Assembly (NCBI GenBank): GCA_001557505.1 | Contig: LSAX01000002.1 | Location: 496,001 to 560,000, forward strand | Source: Reticulascus tulasneorum | Taxonomy: Eukaryota > Ascomycota > Sordariomycetes > Glomerellales > Reticulascaceae | Length of the DNA stretch: 64,000 nt | Reading direction: 5' to 3' | Shown here: in pieces, positions 1 to 11,400 of the stretch | Layout of the letters: each line of letters begins with the position of its first letter | Position numbering within the stretch: position 1 is the first letter of the stretch | Position numbers and translations under genes: made by a program | Notes under the pieces: generated by a model | Told to the model about the DNA's origin: nothing | The model's database searches: none | The model's input: only the letters and a program-made list of their open reading frames with translations

Positions 1-632
1 TGCTATCTCGGACTTTCTGGTTTATCGAGGCAAAGATGGAGCCCAGCACTGCTCCAAAACTCCCTATGCGCCACGGCTTGCCGATTCTTGCATATGCTCT
101 CCATTTGCATGCATGGTCTCTACCCATTTCCACAAGCTGTCCAGACCGGGATGTGGTAGAGTGGTGTCTTAAGAAAGGCGCAGACCCCAATGAAGTGTTT
201 GAAGGCCTTACCGTTTGGCAATATACAATACATGCACTGCACGTCCTCCACAGCAAGGACAAGGCTCTAGATCGTCGAGAAGCTGCTTCGTGGGTCCCGA
301 TTCTTCAGGTTATGCTGGTCCATGGCGCCGATCCCCATGCCTGTTGCTCGGCAAGCCCATCATGCTTCTCGCAAGGGCTGTGTCTCCCCACTGATGGAGT
401 ATTAGCTCGAGATTCTCCAGCTATAACCCAACACACTGCTTACCAAGTTGTCCCAAAACCTAGCAGTCATTCAGTCATGGAAGTAGTGAACGATGTCTAC
501 AAGAGCCGGGGCTCGAATGCAGTTGACGAGCTGCTCAGTGTCCTCAACGAGAAGATCATGGACCGTCGAGAGAAGAACACACATCAGCAGGGCGCTGTAA
601 AAAGGCTAAAACCAAAGAAGCGACGGCGCTAG
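1..632 (+). CDS. C-terminal part of an ankyrin-like protein, cut by the window edge
   Basis: The frame is already open from base 3, so the ATG at 36 is probably internal and the true start lies to the left. The visible part is about 210 residues. It contains an ankyrin-like phrase (WCLKKGADPNEVFEGLTVWQ) and a second half-repeat (VMLVHGADPH), followed by a basic lysine/arginine-rich tail ending KPKKRRR that could act as a nuclear signal. This arrangement, a large-protein C-terminus with weak GADPN repeats and a Trp-rich phrase, is familiar from fungal NACHT/ankyrin NLR-like proteins, but no NACHT domain is visible here, so that assignment is inference. It lies upstream of, and on the opposite strand to, a HET gene. 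Confidence 0.5.
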   Translation, partial: LSRTFWFIEAKMEPSTAPKLPMRHGLPILAYALHLHAWSLPISTSCPDRDVVEWCLKKGADPNEVFEGLTVWQYTIHALHVLHSKDKALDRREAASWVPILQVMLVHGADPHACCSASPSCFSQGLCLPTDGVLARDSPAITQHTAYQVVPKPSSHSVMEVVNDVYKSRGSNAVDELLSVLNEKIMDRREKNTHQQGAVKRLKPKKRRR

Positions 633-2026
633 GAAGTTCAACATAACGGTATCAGCATGGCCATGTGGAGGAGCTGCGCCGCAGTTAGCACACCTAGCAC
701 ACGCCCTAGACAGGATGTACAAACCCCGCGCAGGTCAAAGCCACGACAGCACTGGGCAACCCACGAAGAAGGCAACCGTCGGAGTCTAGATTAACATGCA
801 TGTTATAATTGGATGTTAATCCACGTTAATCTACCTTAGACGGCTTACAACAAGGCATGCCACGGGACCTGTACCGGCACTAAGCACCTGCCGCACACCC
901 GCCGCACACCTTCTAAGCCACTTCGCCTTGAATATAAATGTGGATTGCTTCAACTCCGGCCGAGGGAGAAGAAAACACACCATGATCACAAGGGTTCAAC
1001 AAATGACCTCCAGAGGTTCCATAATGATACCACAATGCAGCCTTCATGCTGTGCGGCGGTTGGCACTCCCCCTTTGCTTTCCGTTCCTCTTAGACTCTAC
1101 ATAAGAGAGCCCTGTCCCTATGCACAGCAGGTGCTGTTTCTTTTAACTTCTCACACACCATATCTACACATTCTCTATACCATAACCTCATTACGCACTT
1201 AAGAGCCACATGACATGGCGGTCAAGGAGGCATGTCGGGGTGACAACACGAAACACGCGGTTCGAGTGCTTCATACAGCGATCACGAATGGGCTTCCAGA
1301 TCGATCAACAATTAATCACCATGCTGTCCGCAGAAACCTGAAGCCCTGAAGCAAAGATGCTTACTTTCGGGTGATGGAATCTTGGGATGCGTAAGTCCGT
1401 CTATCATAAGCAAGCATTGACGATTGCAAATAACACGTCCTAGGTATCTAGAACAGTTTCCTGTAAGTGATCTGCGTGACATGTAAACCATGAAATATTT
1501 GCCGAAGTCATTGGACTTGACATAAGAGTTAAGCTGGATAAGAAGAAGAAAGGGTAACCACGCGGACCGCATGAGGTATTATGTGTCGTTTCTATAATCA
1601 ATGGGAACGAGAATATCATATTAATATCGAAGAGGAAGTCAAAGAGTTAATGGCCCCAGTATATAAAATTCAACCTCTCTTGAGTGTGATGTAAAATTCC
1701 GTAGCAATGCTAACTAGTGGAAGTATATTGACGGAGAGTTAGCGGACAAGATTGGCTTGTCTAAGGGAAAAAAGAAAAAAAGACCTTCATGATACTTGCG
1801 AGCTATGCCCATATGTATATTGCACCGCATTGAAGTCACAGCTTGACGACCGCAGATGCGCTGAGAAGGCATGCCCAGGAAATTAGAAAGGCAATGATCC
1901 GAACGAGATCTTTCTCAACTGCTCATGCTGCCTTCATGCTTGCGTCTTCACTGTCCATGGCTAATTCATCACCGCTGTTGGAATATTAGCTGCTCATCGC
2001 AGCCATGATCTTCCCCGTACTTGCGC
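633..2026. other. Intergenic, no gene supported
   Basis: Only short open frames without recognisable domains occur. The stretch holds one copy of a dispersed repeat (731-797), C-rich GCACACC-type motifs around 890-915, and AT-rich sequence from 1500 to 1760 that may include the 3' region of the HET gene to the right. Confidence 0.6.
731..797 (+). repeat. Dispersed direct repeat, copy A
   Basis: This 67-base segment, beginning CAGGTCAAAGCCACGACAG and ending CTAGATTAACAT, matches 5376-5442 in the same orientation. About ten positions differ by eye, mostly C/T or G/A transitions. The GC-rich sequence just before both copies is also loosely alike. The two copies flank the HET gene. Confidence 0.7.
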
Positions 2027-5000
2027 TCAAAACACCATCCCCAGCACCACCTTCGACACAAGACTAATCGCATACATGCCCAACAACTCCTTCCGATCAT
2101 AAAGCGACATCCAGTATAATGTAATCATTCCCACCCCACTCCACAACCCAAACGTAAAACACAACGAAAACAGAACCTTACAGAACCACTTCATCATCGT
2201 TTTAAACTGCACAGGCGGCTCCCAATTACTCACTTTCCAAAACCACTTCCACCGCCCATTTGGATCCCAATCCGGTCTATACGTCGCCATCCACGCCGTA
2301 TGCACAAACGCATTCAACCCGTCTTCGACCCATTTCCGCTTCTTCCAGGCATAGAGGCCGTAGAAGCAGTAGAAGAGTGTGGGGAGGGAGTTTTCGTCAC
2401 CGAAGAAGTGGCGGAGAAGGAGACGCTCGAGATAGATGATGAGATCGCAGATGAAGCTGCAGATGACGGTAAGGCGGTCGGAGTATTGTTCTGGGTTTTG
2501 GGGGCGGGAGATGCTTAGATCTTGGGGATCGTGGCTGCGGTGGAGGATGAATTCGCCAGTGAGGAGGGTGGCGCCGATCTGGTCTTTTGAGGTTTGTGAC
2601 TGCGAGGTTTCAGGCTCCTGAATCCCATTGGAGTGATCATCTTCGATGTTGATATATGTGAGCGTCACAGCGCAATCGAAGTTCAAGAAGTACTTGTCGC
2701 CGAACACACGGTCGATGGTGAAACGAGCGCCGCGCTTTTGCAGCGATCTGTCGACCACAATACACCACAAACTGGTTGAGGCATTGGTCTTATTCTCACC
2801 TGGAGTTTGCAGCGCTCGAACATCATAGTGATTCACGCAGGGCTTGTCATCCTCCTGACCCGGCAAGGCTAATCGAAAGCTCTGAGCTCTGGACGCAGAT
2901 GAGAGCAGGTAGAATGGCAGCGGCTGGCATCCCTTCTTGGTCTCAAACGTGAATCCTAGAGGCCCTAGCTTGAGCGTATGATCTCCTTCAAATTTTGCTT
3001 TCGCAATCTCGCGTGGTATCCATGCATCGACCTTGCATGAGCCAAGCCTAGTGCAGTTCGAAAACAGCAGCTCGGCAGGCAGCGACTCGAGACTGTAAAA
3101 GAGCTCTTTCATGCGTGCGTCAGCGGTCTTCTTTTGGGATATGGCGTTGGCGTTCAGACAGGACATGTTCATGAGAATAAGCGGGATATCCTCTGCTTGA
3201 GTGGTGGTCCGCGATTGCAAAGCATGATGTGCCTTGACAAATCTAGCAGCTCGATCAGCCTAGACATGTTAGAGAGATGCCCGCATTGTAGTGCAATAAT
3301 ACCAACGGGTGTTCGAGCATAGTCTCGGTACTGTTCGACGTGCAAAGTCTGCTTCATATGCTCATATATCTGAGATCTCACAGTTTCTCGCAACGGCTCA
3401 GCATCTCCTCGCACTCTCTTATCCACTTTGGCTTTCACCTTAGCCCTGTGCTTACGAGGCAGCACATCCCTCAGATCTCGCCTGATCACCTCTGGAATCC
3501 AGTTAATAAACATATCCCGCCAGACACCCCAAGAAAGATCGCCATCGTCGAAATGTGGCCATAGCGTCTTGAGATATGCGAAAGAACCATTGAGCGGGAA
3601 AATGATGTGTCCTGAGAGTATGCCTTCCTGCAGAGTCCAGGCTCTTCCCATCCAATTTGACGCGTAGATACTGCTGACTACCTCTAATAAATGCTCGTCC
3701 GATGGAGCATAATAGGTAGGTCGTCCGCCACACGCAAGAGAGCCAGGCCGGCGTCCTCCATCGAGAGCTTGCAATGCCTTGTCAAAGACGAGGGTTTGTC
3801 CTGCTGCTGCGTAGATAAGATTCATCGATTCGATGGCTTGGCTTCGTAAGTCCGCATGTTCTGGTGCTTGCGGTATGCACAAACTATCGAGCCAGAAGTA
3901 CTGATATGTTCGGCTCGGTAGTTCGATCTCTCCAGTCAATGGCGTGGTTTTCTGCCAATTGATGAGCCAGTCTTCAAGGCCCCATTGATCAATGGCGGTC
4001 GGTAATGTGGAGATGACTTCTTCGAGGTACTTCAGCTGGCACTTAGGGAGTGCGTTTCGCGGGGAGCCAAATTGTCGATCTGCCCAGACGTGAGAGATGG
4101 CAATATAGGTCGTGCCTGGTGTATAAAGCACCACTTCCAGGATCGTCTTTCCTGTAGTTGACCAGGTGACCCTCACTAACGGAATGCCTCCAGCAGCTAT
4201 TATCCGGTTTATATGCTCGATGGGAACCGGGATATCTTCGCACAAGCATTCGTCGGTACGATGTATTGGATCGGACAAGCTGCTGGAGACTTGACAGCGA
4301 CTGGAGTCACACTTCGAGTGATCCTCAATCCTGCTGCGAGGTGGATCAAACGATGACAGGAAGTACATTGCTGGGTAGAACAGAGGCGCAGACTCGAACA
4401 GATTCAGCCTCTTCTCGCACCATCCATTCTCAATCATCCTCCGCATCAGAAACCTCGTCGTCACGGACAGTGTGGGATTGGCTTGCGTGATGTTGATCTT
4501 GTAACGATCTAATGCGTCCGCAACAACATAAAGAAGCATGTGCACCGAAAGCAGGACCTTTGCAATGATGCTGTCCTCATCATCGAGTTCAATGCACAAG
4601 AGATCCATAAAGATGGCGGCAAGTTTCGCACTTTCAAATTTCATTTTCATAGCGTTTCTGAGTGCCTCGAATCTCTCGGCCGACAGCTTTCGATCCAGTT
4701 GCTTCCACCGAGCTTTCAGCTTTTCCAAGAACCACTCAGGAATGCGAGCGTCGATGGATTTCTCCGCGGATCCATCCTTCGAGAGAGTCACAAAGTCTTC
4801 AAGCTTGATGTCTTGGCCCAGCGCTTCAGAAGCTAAGCCAAAGAATAAGCATGACTGGATGACCGACGCAATTGCGCAAGCAAATGAGGACTTGGTTGCT
4901 GCATCGTTCTCCTCGGTTTGAGCATCTTTGCGTGAGATCACGCGTTTGATCTCATCGGTCAATGCGGTCGTGAAGTCGGAGGAATCTGCTTGTGTTCCCA

Positions 5001-5079
5001 CGGAGTATTGGGTTCTCGCAATCAGAGGTACCTGCACCGGCTCGAGGCTAGACTCTCGTGGATATGGACAACAGAACAT
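2027..5079 (-). CDS. HET-domain protein with C-terminal membrane region
   Basis: HET proteins trigger or modulate cell death after fusion of incompatible hyphae. The three HET blocks are visible in the first exon: YIAISHVW at residues 325-332, FWLDSLCIPQ at 395-404 and RAWTLQE at 479-485. They are preceded by about 300 residues of N-terminal sequence rich in helices. The reading frame changes near 3200. A splice from 3302 (GTATTA donor) to 3196 (AAG acceptor), with CTAAC inside, joins both parts in phase and gives about 981 residues. The branch-like CTAAC is unusually far from the acceptor, so a frameshift cannot be excluded. The second exon ends with at least two to three hydrophobic segments (for example FSLCFTFGLWSGVGMITLYW), suggesting membrane attachment. 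The start ATG at 5079 opens the frame. Confidence 0.8.
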
Positions 5080-5819
5080 ATTGACGAGGAGACCAAGTCC
5101 ATACTACAATAGCGCGTAAATTAAGAGGTGCAAATAGCGGCTCAAGTTAAGAGTGGTTGCAGGAGTGCATAGGTCGAATGCCGGCGGTGCGCTCGACCTG
5201 CCACCCTCAGAAGAAGGGCAACTGGTTTCTAGAACTTTCCAAGACACGTGACTATCAGTGATGGTTGCCCAACAGCTGCCTCTTGACGTCTCCATTCACA
5301 TCACGATCGCAAAGTGAGGCTCCCGAACTGCGCCCCACTCAGCACGCCCCCTACACCGGTTGCACACCGCCCGTACAGGTCAAGGCCACGATAGCACCGG
5401 GCAACCCACAAAGAAGGCAATTGATGGCATCTAGATTAACATTTCATAATTGTCTGTTATGAACTAGATCCAAGAGCTATTGTGTGTAGGATACGGGGTT
5501 ATTGTATCCGTTGTGTCGAAACCGTTGTGTTAGGCCTGCTGTGTTCTGCGAAAGCAGAAATGACGAAAGAATACACTTGAAGATTTACATGAATAATTGG
5601 ATATTGTTAAACGACCTAGCATCAGACTATGCACCTCCTTGGAAATCGACATCTAACGATGGTATGGCCACCTATTAACGTCCGGCCGCTGAATATCTCA
5701 TCTTCTCCCAACTACAATCTTTGCTTCAATCACGTTTTGAATGCGAACCACAGCTTCCAATTTTTCCATTCTCATGCACATTCTCATGCAGACAGTGATA
5801 GATACATCCTGTTCACGCG
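5080..5819. other. Intergenic, repeat-bearing
   Basis: No gene is supported. It contains the presumed promoter of the HET gene and copy B of the dispersed repeat (5376-5442). The segment 5640-5819 is the 3' flank of the receptor-like gene to the right. Confidence 0.6.
5376..5442 (+). repeat. Dispersed direct repeat, copy B
   Basis: This is the second copy of the repeat at 731-797, in the same orientation and of equal length. The differences are biased to transitions. That fits an old element degraded by C-to-T change, perhaps RIP, although two copies are too few to prove it. Confidence 0.7.
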
Positions 5820-7529
5820 TTAGCTCCTTGCACCTTGCCATGGACTAGGCGCCGGAGCACCAATGAACTGATTGGAGAACGGATTTTGATTTGCGACAGC
5901 CTGGGGACTCTGACCAGATGGCAGTGACCTGACACTTGGTGAGCTGCCGGAGTGGGTTGATTGAGCAGCCTGTTGAACCGGTCGTGCATATCCGGGTTTG
6001 CTATAGCCAGACGCGTGAGGACTAACAATTCGCGCAGACTGTTGGGCTGGCAGTATATGTTCTGGTCTGTTATATCCTGTCGTTTGCGTAGTATTGGCCC
6101 ATGCAGACTGCTGAACTGGCGGTATATTGTCAGATCTGTTATGGCTCGTCGATGGAGAAGTGGTAGTTCGCGGAGGAGGTGGATACCCGACTGCAGTAGC
6201 CGCCAATAAGGGCAGGTCACCGCCATTGTGGACGTGAACTGGTGGTCCATATCCCGGTCTAGTGTATCCGGTGGTATGAGGAGTAAAAGTTGGCGCAGAC
6301 TCTTGAACTGGCGGTAGAGGTTCAGGTCTGTTAAAACTTATCGATTGAGGAGTAGTAGTTCGCGGAGGAGGCGCGTGTCCAACAGCATTGGCCGCCATCG
6401 ACGGTTGATCACCATTATTGTGCAAGTTAGTTGGTTGAGCATACCCGAATTTGGTATGCCCAGTCGTTTGAGGAGTGCTGGTTTGCGAAGGCGGTATATA
6501 CCCAACAGCATGGGTCATAAACGGTGGTTGGTCACCACTTTCGTGCACGTGAACTGGAGTTGGCACTTTCTCTTGTGGAGGCCATGGGTCTGACTGTGGA
6601 TTCGAATATGGCTCTGGCGATGCGATGTCTGAGTTACCTGCGGTATTGCGTTGGCGGCGTCGCCTCCAGAAGAGCCAAAAGAGTCCTAGGATCAATAATG
6701 CTCCCGCAGGGACTGCTGCGCCGACAGCTATCTGAGATGTTCTCGAGAGCCCAGCGCTTTCACCGCCACCACCACCACCACCACCTCCTGGCGTACGCGT
6801 CGATGTTGAAGTTGTCGAACTGCGAGATGTTGTACCCGCTGTTACTCTAAGCGTGCTACTAGTCACGCCACCTTGCCCAGCTGTGTTCCTGGTACTTGTA
6901 CTCGTCGTAGTGATGGGTACATCAAAGTTCTCCTCCGGCCAGCGAACCTCAATAGGAAACCCCGAAGCCGCGCAATACTCGTATTCAATGGGTGTCGACC
7001 GCAACACCATAGTTGGCTGCCCAGGCTGTCCTGTGACGTATGCTGCGGCTCGCCAGTCACCGCACGCAGCATCCGCCGTTGATACGCAGAGTGGGAAGCC
7101 CTGTGGGATTGCAAAGCCATCTGGACAGCACGATCCAGTAACAGTCCCATCTCCATCACTTGTGGTCAACGCCATGGACCAACGAACAGGACATCCAGCG
7201 CTTGAAGCTGTGTAGTAAACAGGCACAATGTAATTATTCACACTACTGTCGGTAGTTCGGGGTGGGTTACATGAGTGACTTTGGTCAGGAAAGAATGTGT
7301 GCCCGCCCCGAAAGACCCAATGCTCCTCGAAAACGCGCGTGTGAGCAACAGGGTCAGTGGGATAGCCGATAGTGAGCTTTGAGCAGGACGTTGGCTCCTC
7401 CCAATCTGTGGGCATTGTGCCGAAACATGACGCTGGCCCGACTGCAGAGCGAAGGGTTCCCACGATTGTTGACTGAGCCGTGACTATGGGAAGCAAGCAT
7501 GCACCGAGGAGCAGGAGAGTCAGCTCCAT
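5820..7529 (-). CDS. Single-pass membrane protein with secreted Cys-containing ectodomain and proline-rich tail
   Basis: The protein has 569 residues if it starts at the ATG at 7529, which places a clean signal peptide first (MELTLLLLGACLLPIVTAQS). An in-frame extension up to 7586 would bury it. The ectodomain of about 210 residues has roughly ten cysteines and ends in a Ser/Thr stalk and a run of glycines. A single transmembrane helix follows (IAVGAAVPAGALLILGLFWLFW), then a stop-transfer RRRRQR. The cytoplasmic tail of about 280 residues carries four to five degenerate copies of a unit resembling VGYxPPPRTTTPxS...TTGYxRPxY. No enzyme domain is seen. The layout is that of fungal wall or environment sensors, but I do not recognise the ectodomain. 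It sits between two HET-type genes on the same strand and has no introns. Confidence 0.8.
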   Translation of the reverse strand: MELTLLLLGACLLPIVTAQSTIVGTLRSAVGPASCFGTMPTDWEEPTSCSKLTIGYPTDPVAHTRVFEEHWVFRGGHTFFPDQSHSCNPPRTTDSSVNNYIVPVYYTASSAGCPVRWSMALTTSDGDGTVTGSCCPDGFAIPQGFPLCVSTADAACGDWRAAAYVTGQPGQPTMVLRSTPIEYEYCAASGFPIEVRWPEENFDVPITTTSTSTRNTAGQGGVTSSTLRVTAGTTSRSSTTSTSTRTPGGGGGGGGGESAGLSRTSQIAVGAAVPAGALLILGLFWLFWRRRRQRNTAGNSDIASPEPYSNPQSDPWPPQEKVPTPVHVHESGDQPPFMTHAVGYIPPSQTSTPQTTGHTKFGYAQPTNLHNNGDQPSMAANAVGHAPPPRTTTPQSISFNRPEPLPPVQESAPTFTPHTTGYTRPGYGPPVHVHNGGDLPLLAATAVGYPPPPRTTTSPSTSHNRSDNIPPVQQSAWANTTQTTGYNRPEHILPAQQSARIVSPHASGYSKPGYARPVQQAAQSTHSGSSPSVRSLPSGQSPQAVANQNPFSNQFIGAPAPSPWQGARS

Positions 7530-8488
7530 GTTGGGCTGCTGGGCAGATATCCAGACGGCTAGAATTCGAGTTGGACCCCGGCGCAAAGATCACTTCATCG
7601 AATTCAGCAGGGCCGACTTGAACATATCATTGGAGGTGCGGCTTTTGCTGCAACGAGTGTACGGCATGCTTTATATTATCTAATTGACGAATTTGGGCTG
7701 CGGTCCCCCACCGTTTGCACCGTCACAAATACGGAATGAAAACGGGACTCCTGCATGCAGGTGAAAAGTGTGCATGCGGTAGCGTTGCAAGGAGTGCGAG
7801 CTGAAAGGGTCGTGCAGCTCAGCCTGCCTTATCACCGCTCGGGGTCCCAATCGGAGCTGGTCGGCCATTACTGAGCTGGCAAGCGGGTGATAAAATTCAG
7901 TGCTGCTTAAGTGGTAGCCGCCACAGGCAACTAGTTTGGGGAAGTGGAAGAAGCTAAGGAACATTCCATAAGGTAATTTGGTACATGTTCACTGTCTACG
8001 AATAGGTGCCTGAATCTTCAAGTAACTTAGCGTATATTCACTGCAATTTCCACCGCAATATTCACTTGAATACGTCTATGAATAGCTTACCTGAATATCA
8101 TAGTGCAAAAGCGGCACTGTTTCGGACGATCCGCTGGGTGGCTGCTGGGATCATAATTTCCCCAGCCTTGCTCCGTAATACTTGACGATGCCCCTCTCCT
8201 TGGGGCTTGCTAACTCTCTTCTTCACAAAAGGGACTAGTCTCTCCGTGCCTTGACCATCAATATTTTGGTTTGGCTGTTTACTGTACCATTTGCAGAGCG
8301 CCGAGAAAGCCATTCCCGTCCTAAGGCAGCGAACTCACGGAGACAAATATCCAAACGTTACTTGGCTTGTCGTGGTGCTTGACACGGCGTAAAAGAATGC
8401 TTCTAGAAAGAAAGAACGGTTGCTCGGCTATTCTGTGGCCTACATGTTTCTCAGCTGAATTCTCCCCGTGCCTGTATTAAAGTTACAA
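7530..8488. other. Intergenic, no gene supported
   Basis: It contains the promoter side of the receptor-like gene and the 3' flank of the HET-like gene. At 7985-8100 there are several related GAATA/TATTCAC phrases (TATTCACTGCAA, AATATTCACTTGAATA, TATGAATAG) that look like a degenerate short repeat. Nothing else is evident. Confidence 0.5.
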
Positions 8489-11400
8489 CTACGCAGATTC
8501 TTTCTCGTTTTTAACTACTCCCCACTGAGGTGTTGGTCGCTGAACACCGAGCTTGAATCTCGGAATTCGATCCATCCTGTTCAAAGACGTGGTCGGCATT
8601 CTCAGCACTGTCTCTCTGTACATCGTCTGCGTTGTCCACTCGTATGAGCAACCAATTGCTCGCTGCATGCCTCCCTCACTTGCACACAAGAATAGATATG
8701 CTGGCGGGTGCGTGGCTTCGAATAGCGTGCATTCCATGTTGTATGTGTCCACGAGAGTGAAGATCTGAACATTACTAGTATCAGCAGGGTTTCGTCATAC
8801 AAGGTAATGAGACTTACACGCATTTGTCCTGGGACAGCTTGCTTTGCCTTCTCAATTTTCTCCCTCACAACTGGATCCAACGCTGGATCCATGCCCCACC
8901 GGTCCCCATGCTCGTCGGTATAGGCCCGGCTCAAAGGACTTCCATTGATTGACCAACGCATCCTTTTGAAACAACCACCGAATATAGAGCGTTCAATAGT
9001 GGCAACGTTCAAGTGGCCTTCGAAGCCGAAGAGAGCAGCCTGCGCACCTCTGAACTTCCCTCCGTACTCCAACTTGATGAGAGTTGGTGTATACAGCCAG
9101 GTCCAAAGGTAGAAACAAAAGAAAAGTCCCGCAACTGCCCGACATAGACCAGTGAAATGCCGCACAAACCAGGGGATATCTTCTTTTTCGATGCCAAGCC
9201 CAGGAAAGTCGATCAGATGCTGGACGATACTGGCTCCAGATTCGTCCCAGTTCTTTGCTATAGCCCAAGCGAACAACCCAATTGACAAAAGCATGCCGTT
9301 ATTCTCCATGATCTGGATGGAGAGCCAGCGCTTCCAACTGAAACCTGTCATATACTTAACAGGATAAAAGGACTTCCACTGGATGCTAGCACCATAGGCA
9401 CCATCCAAAATGACGGTGTCACTGTCTGCGTTATTCTCAACGGTGGAGACCCCGCAGACACCGGCAACCTGGCAGTAGGGTTCGATATCCCAGATTGCTG
9501 ACTCGTACGCATCCGACATTTCATACCAAGGCTTCCAGCTGTTCGACGCGTCTGGCAACGTGCAGAGAAATCTTTCCAGTATCTTGTCAGAGTCATTTGC
9601 GAGTGAGAGTCTGTCACAACAAGTTAGCCATTCCTACGAGTTTTTGTATAGGAGTAATGGCATAGAAGAGCGTGACATACCTAGCAAACGCCTGAAACGG
9701 TGAGTCGTTCCGGTTAATTCGAGGTCGTATTCGCAACAGGCCCATCAAGGCATACGCATGATCTCCAGGCAGATACTCGGTGGTATTTCGAGAATAGAGG
9801 CATCTAAGAGCTGTGACCGCAAGTTCAAGCTTGCCTAATGTCAAAGTGCCGAGGTAGTGATCAACCAGCTGTCGCGAGCGAAGGGCATCTGACCAGACCT
9901 TGCCAGCAAACTGATTCTTTGCCAGGATGAGGGGCGCAGAAAGATCTTTTCCCCGAGTGTAAATGGAAATCTTGCGGCCAGGACTTAGGAGAACTTCAGG
10001 GAATGTCCACACCCTTGTACCCCATTGACGAAGTAAGTCGTCTGTCGATATCTCGTGCATCGTATCGCTGGGACGACCAACCGCAATGGCCATGCTCTGG
10101 GCCCCTCGGACGACGTCGGAAATGCGGTAGACCTTCAGAGTCTCAGCAGCTGACCCACAGCAAGGATAAATGCTCGTCAAGAACAGAATGGACTTACATC
10201 TGATTCAAGGTCGTCATCGTCACTCATGTTGCTTGCACCAACCCAATACGCCAGGACACCTGCCGCCCTCGCAGCAGTTTCGGCAATGTGACTAAGGGCT
10301 AGCATATCATCTACGCTGTCGTGTTTGAATTGCTCGGTGAAATAGGCAACGAACAGGTAACTCAGACCCGTGTCTTGCCCATCTGTTTCCTCCCACTCTT
10401 GAACAGACCGAATGTCGATGCCATGGAGTTGAGTTTTGTCACTAGGATTTCGAAGGAAGCATAGAGTTCGAGGCCTCAGCAATTGGTATACGTCTGTATC
10501 TCGAAGAGATAAGGAGGTTTCGTTTCTGTTTTCGAGAAGGTTGCTCCAAACCTTGGCATTCCCTTGAAATTCGATCGGGACGGGAGCGTACTTCCCTTCA
10601 AAATGCCAACGTGCAGTTTCTTCAGTGAAGAACTAAAATCGTAAGCTAGCTTGTTGTGCAAGGTTGAGATAGAAAATTGGTGACTTGATCCGAGATCTTA
10701 CCTTGTAGGACTTTATGTAGAACGCAACTTGAAGCGCAATATTGGCCACAAAGGCTCTACCAACCATATAGAACCATGCTTTCCAGCTATCTGGATCATG
10801 GTCAAAGTCCATGACCCAGGTAGAGATGCGGACATTCCACGGGGAGACATTCCGAATGTACGTCCTACGCCACGTTGACGTGCCAGGACCTTGATATATA
10901 TCATCGGTGGAAGCGACGATCAACTTTCGCAGTCGGCCATCCATCGGATGAAGATATCGATCTTGAACAGTTTTCTGACTGACGCGGCCAGAAGAATCTC
11001 GATGTCGAAACTTCATCGTCGTGTCGTAAATGTATCCTGGCAACTGAAACGAGTTTGGCTTTTTCGAACGAAAGCGGTTCCTAAGGTTGAACATGAGTCT
11101 TGCGCCCTTCAAATGAACTGCGAGCTCTTTCTTTGAGTGCTATATGAAACTGTCAGTACCGCCTAAACGCATGGTGAGATGTGTGAATTCTCACATCAAT
11201 ACGCTTCTCAGAGCTCTCGCCTGAGTCGATTCCCGGTTCCTATTGCACAGTCAGCCCCTGCTATTACAATCTGCCGATCTTGTCTCATACTCGTGAGCCA
11301 TCCGGAGGCGCGATCGGTGATGGAGCGAACACGAGACTCTCTTGCACTGCCACCTAAATTACATGAGGTTAGACAATATGTAGCCAATCAAGAAGACACT

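Noticed and set aside
11270..11301. 28-base apparent intron (GTAATA to ATAG) in the HET-like gene
   Set aside because: It is too short for a spliceosomal intron. A 51-base intron from GTATGA with a CTGAC branch (11240-11290) uses the same acceptor and keeps the frame.
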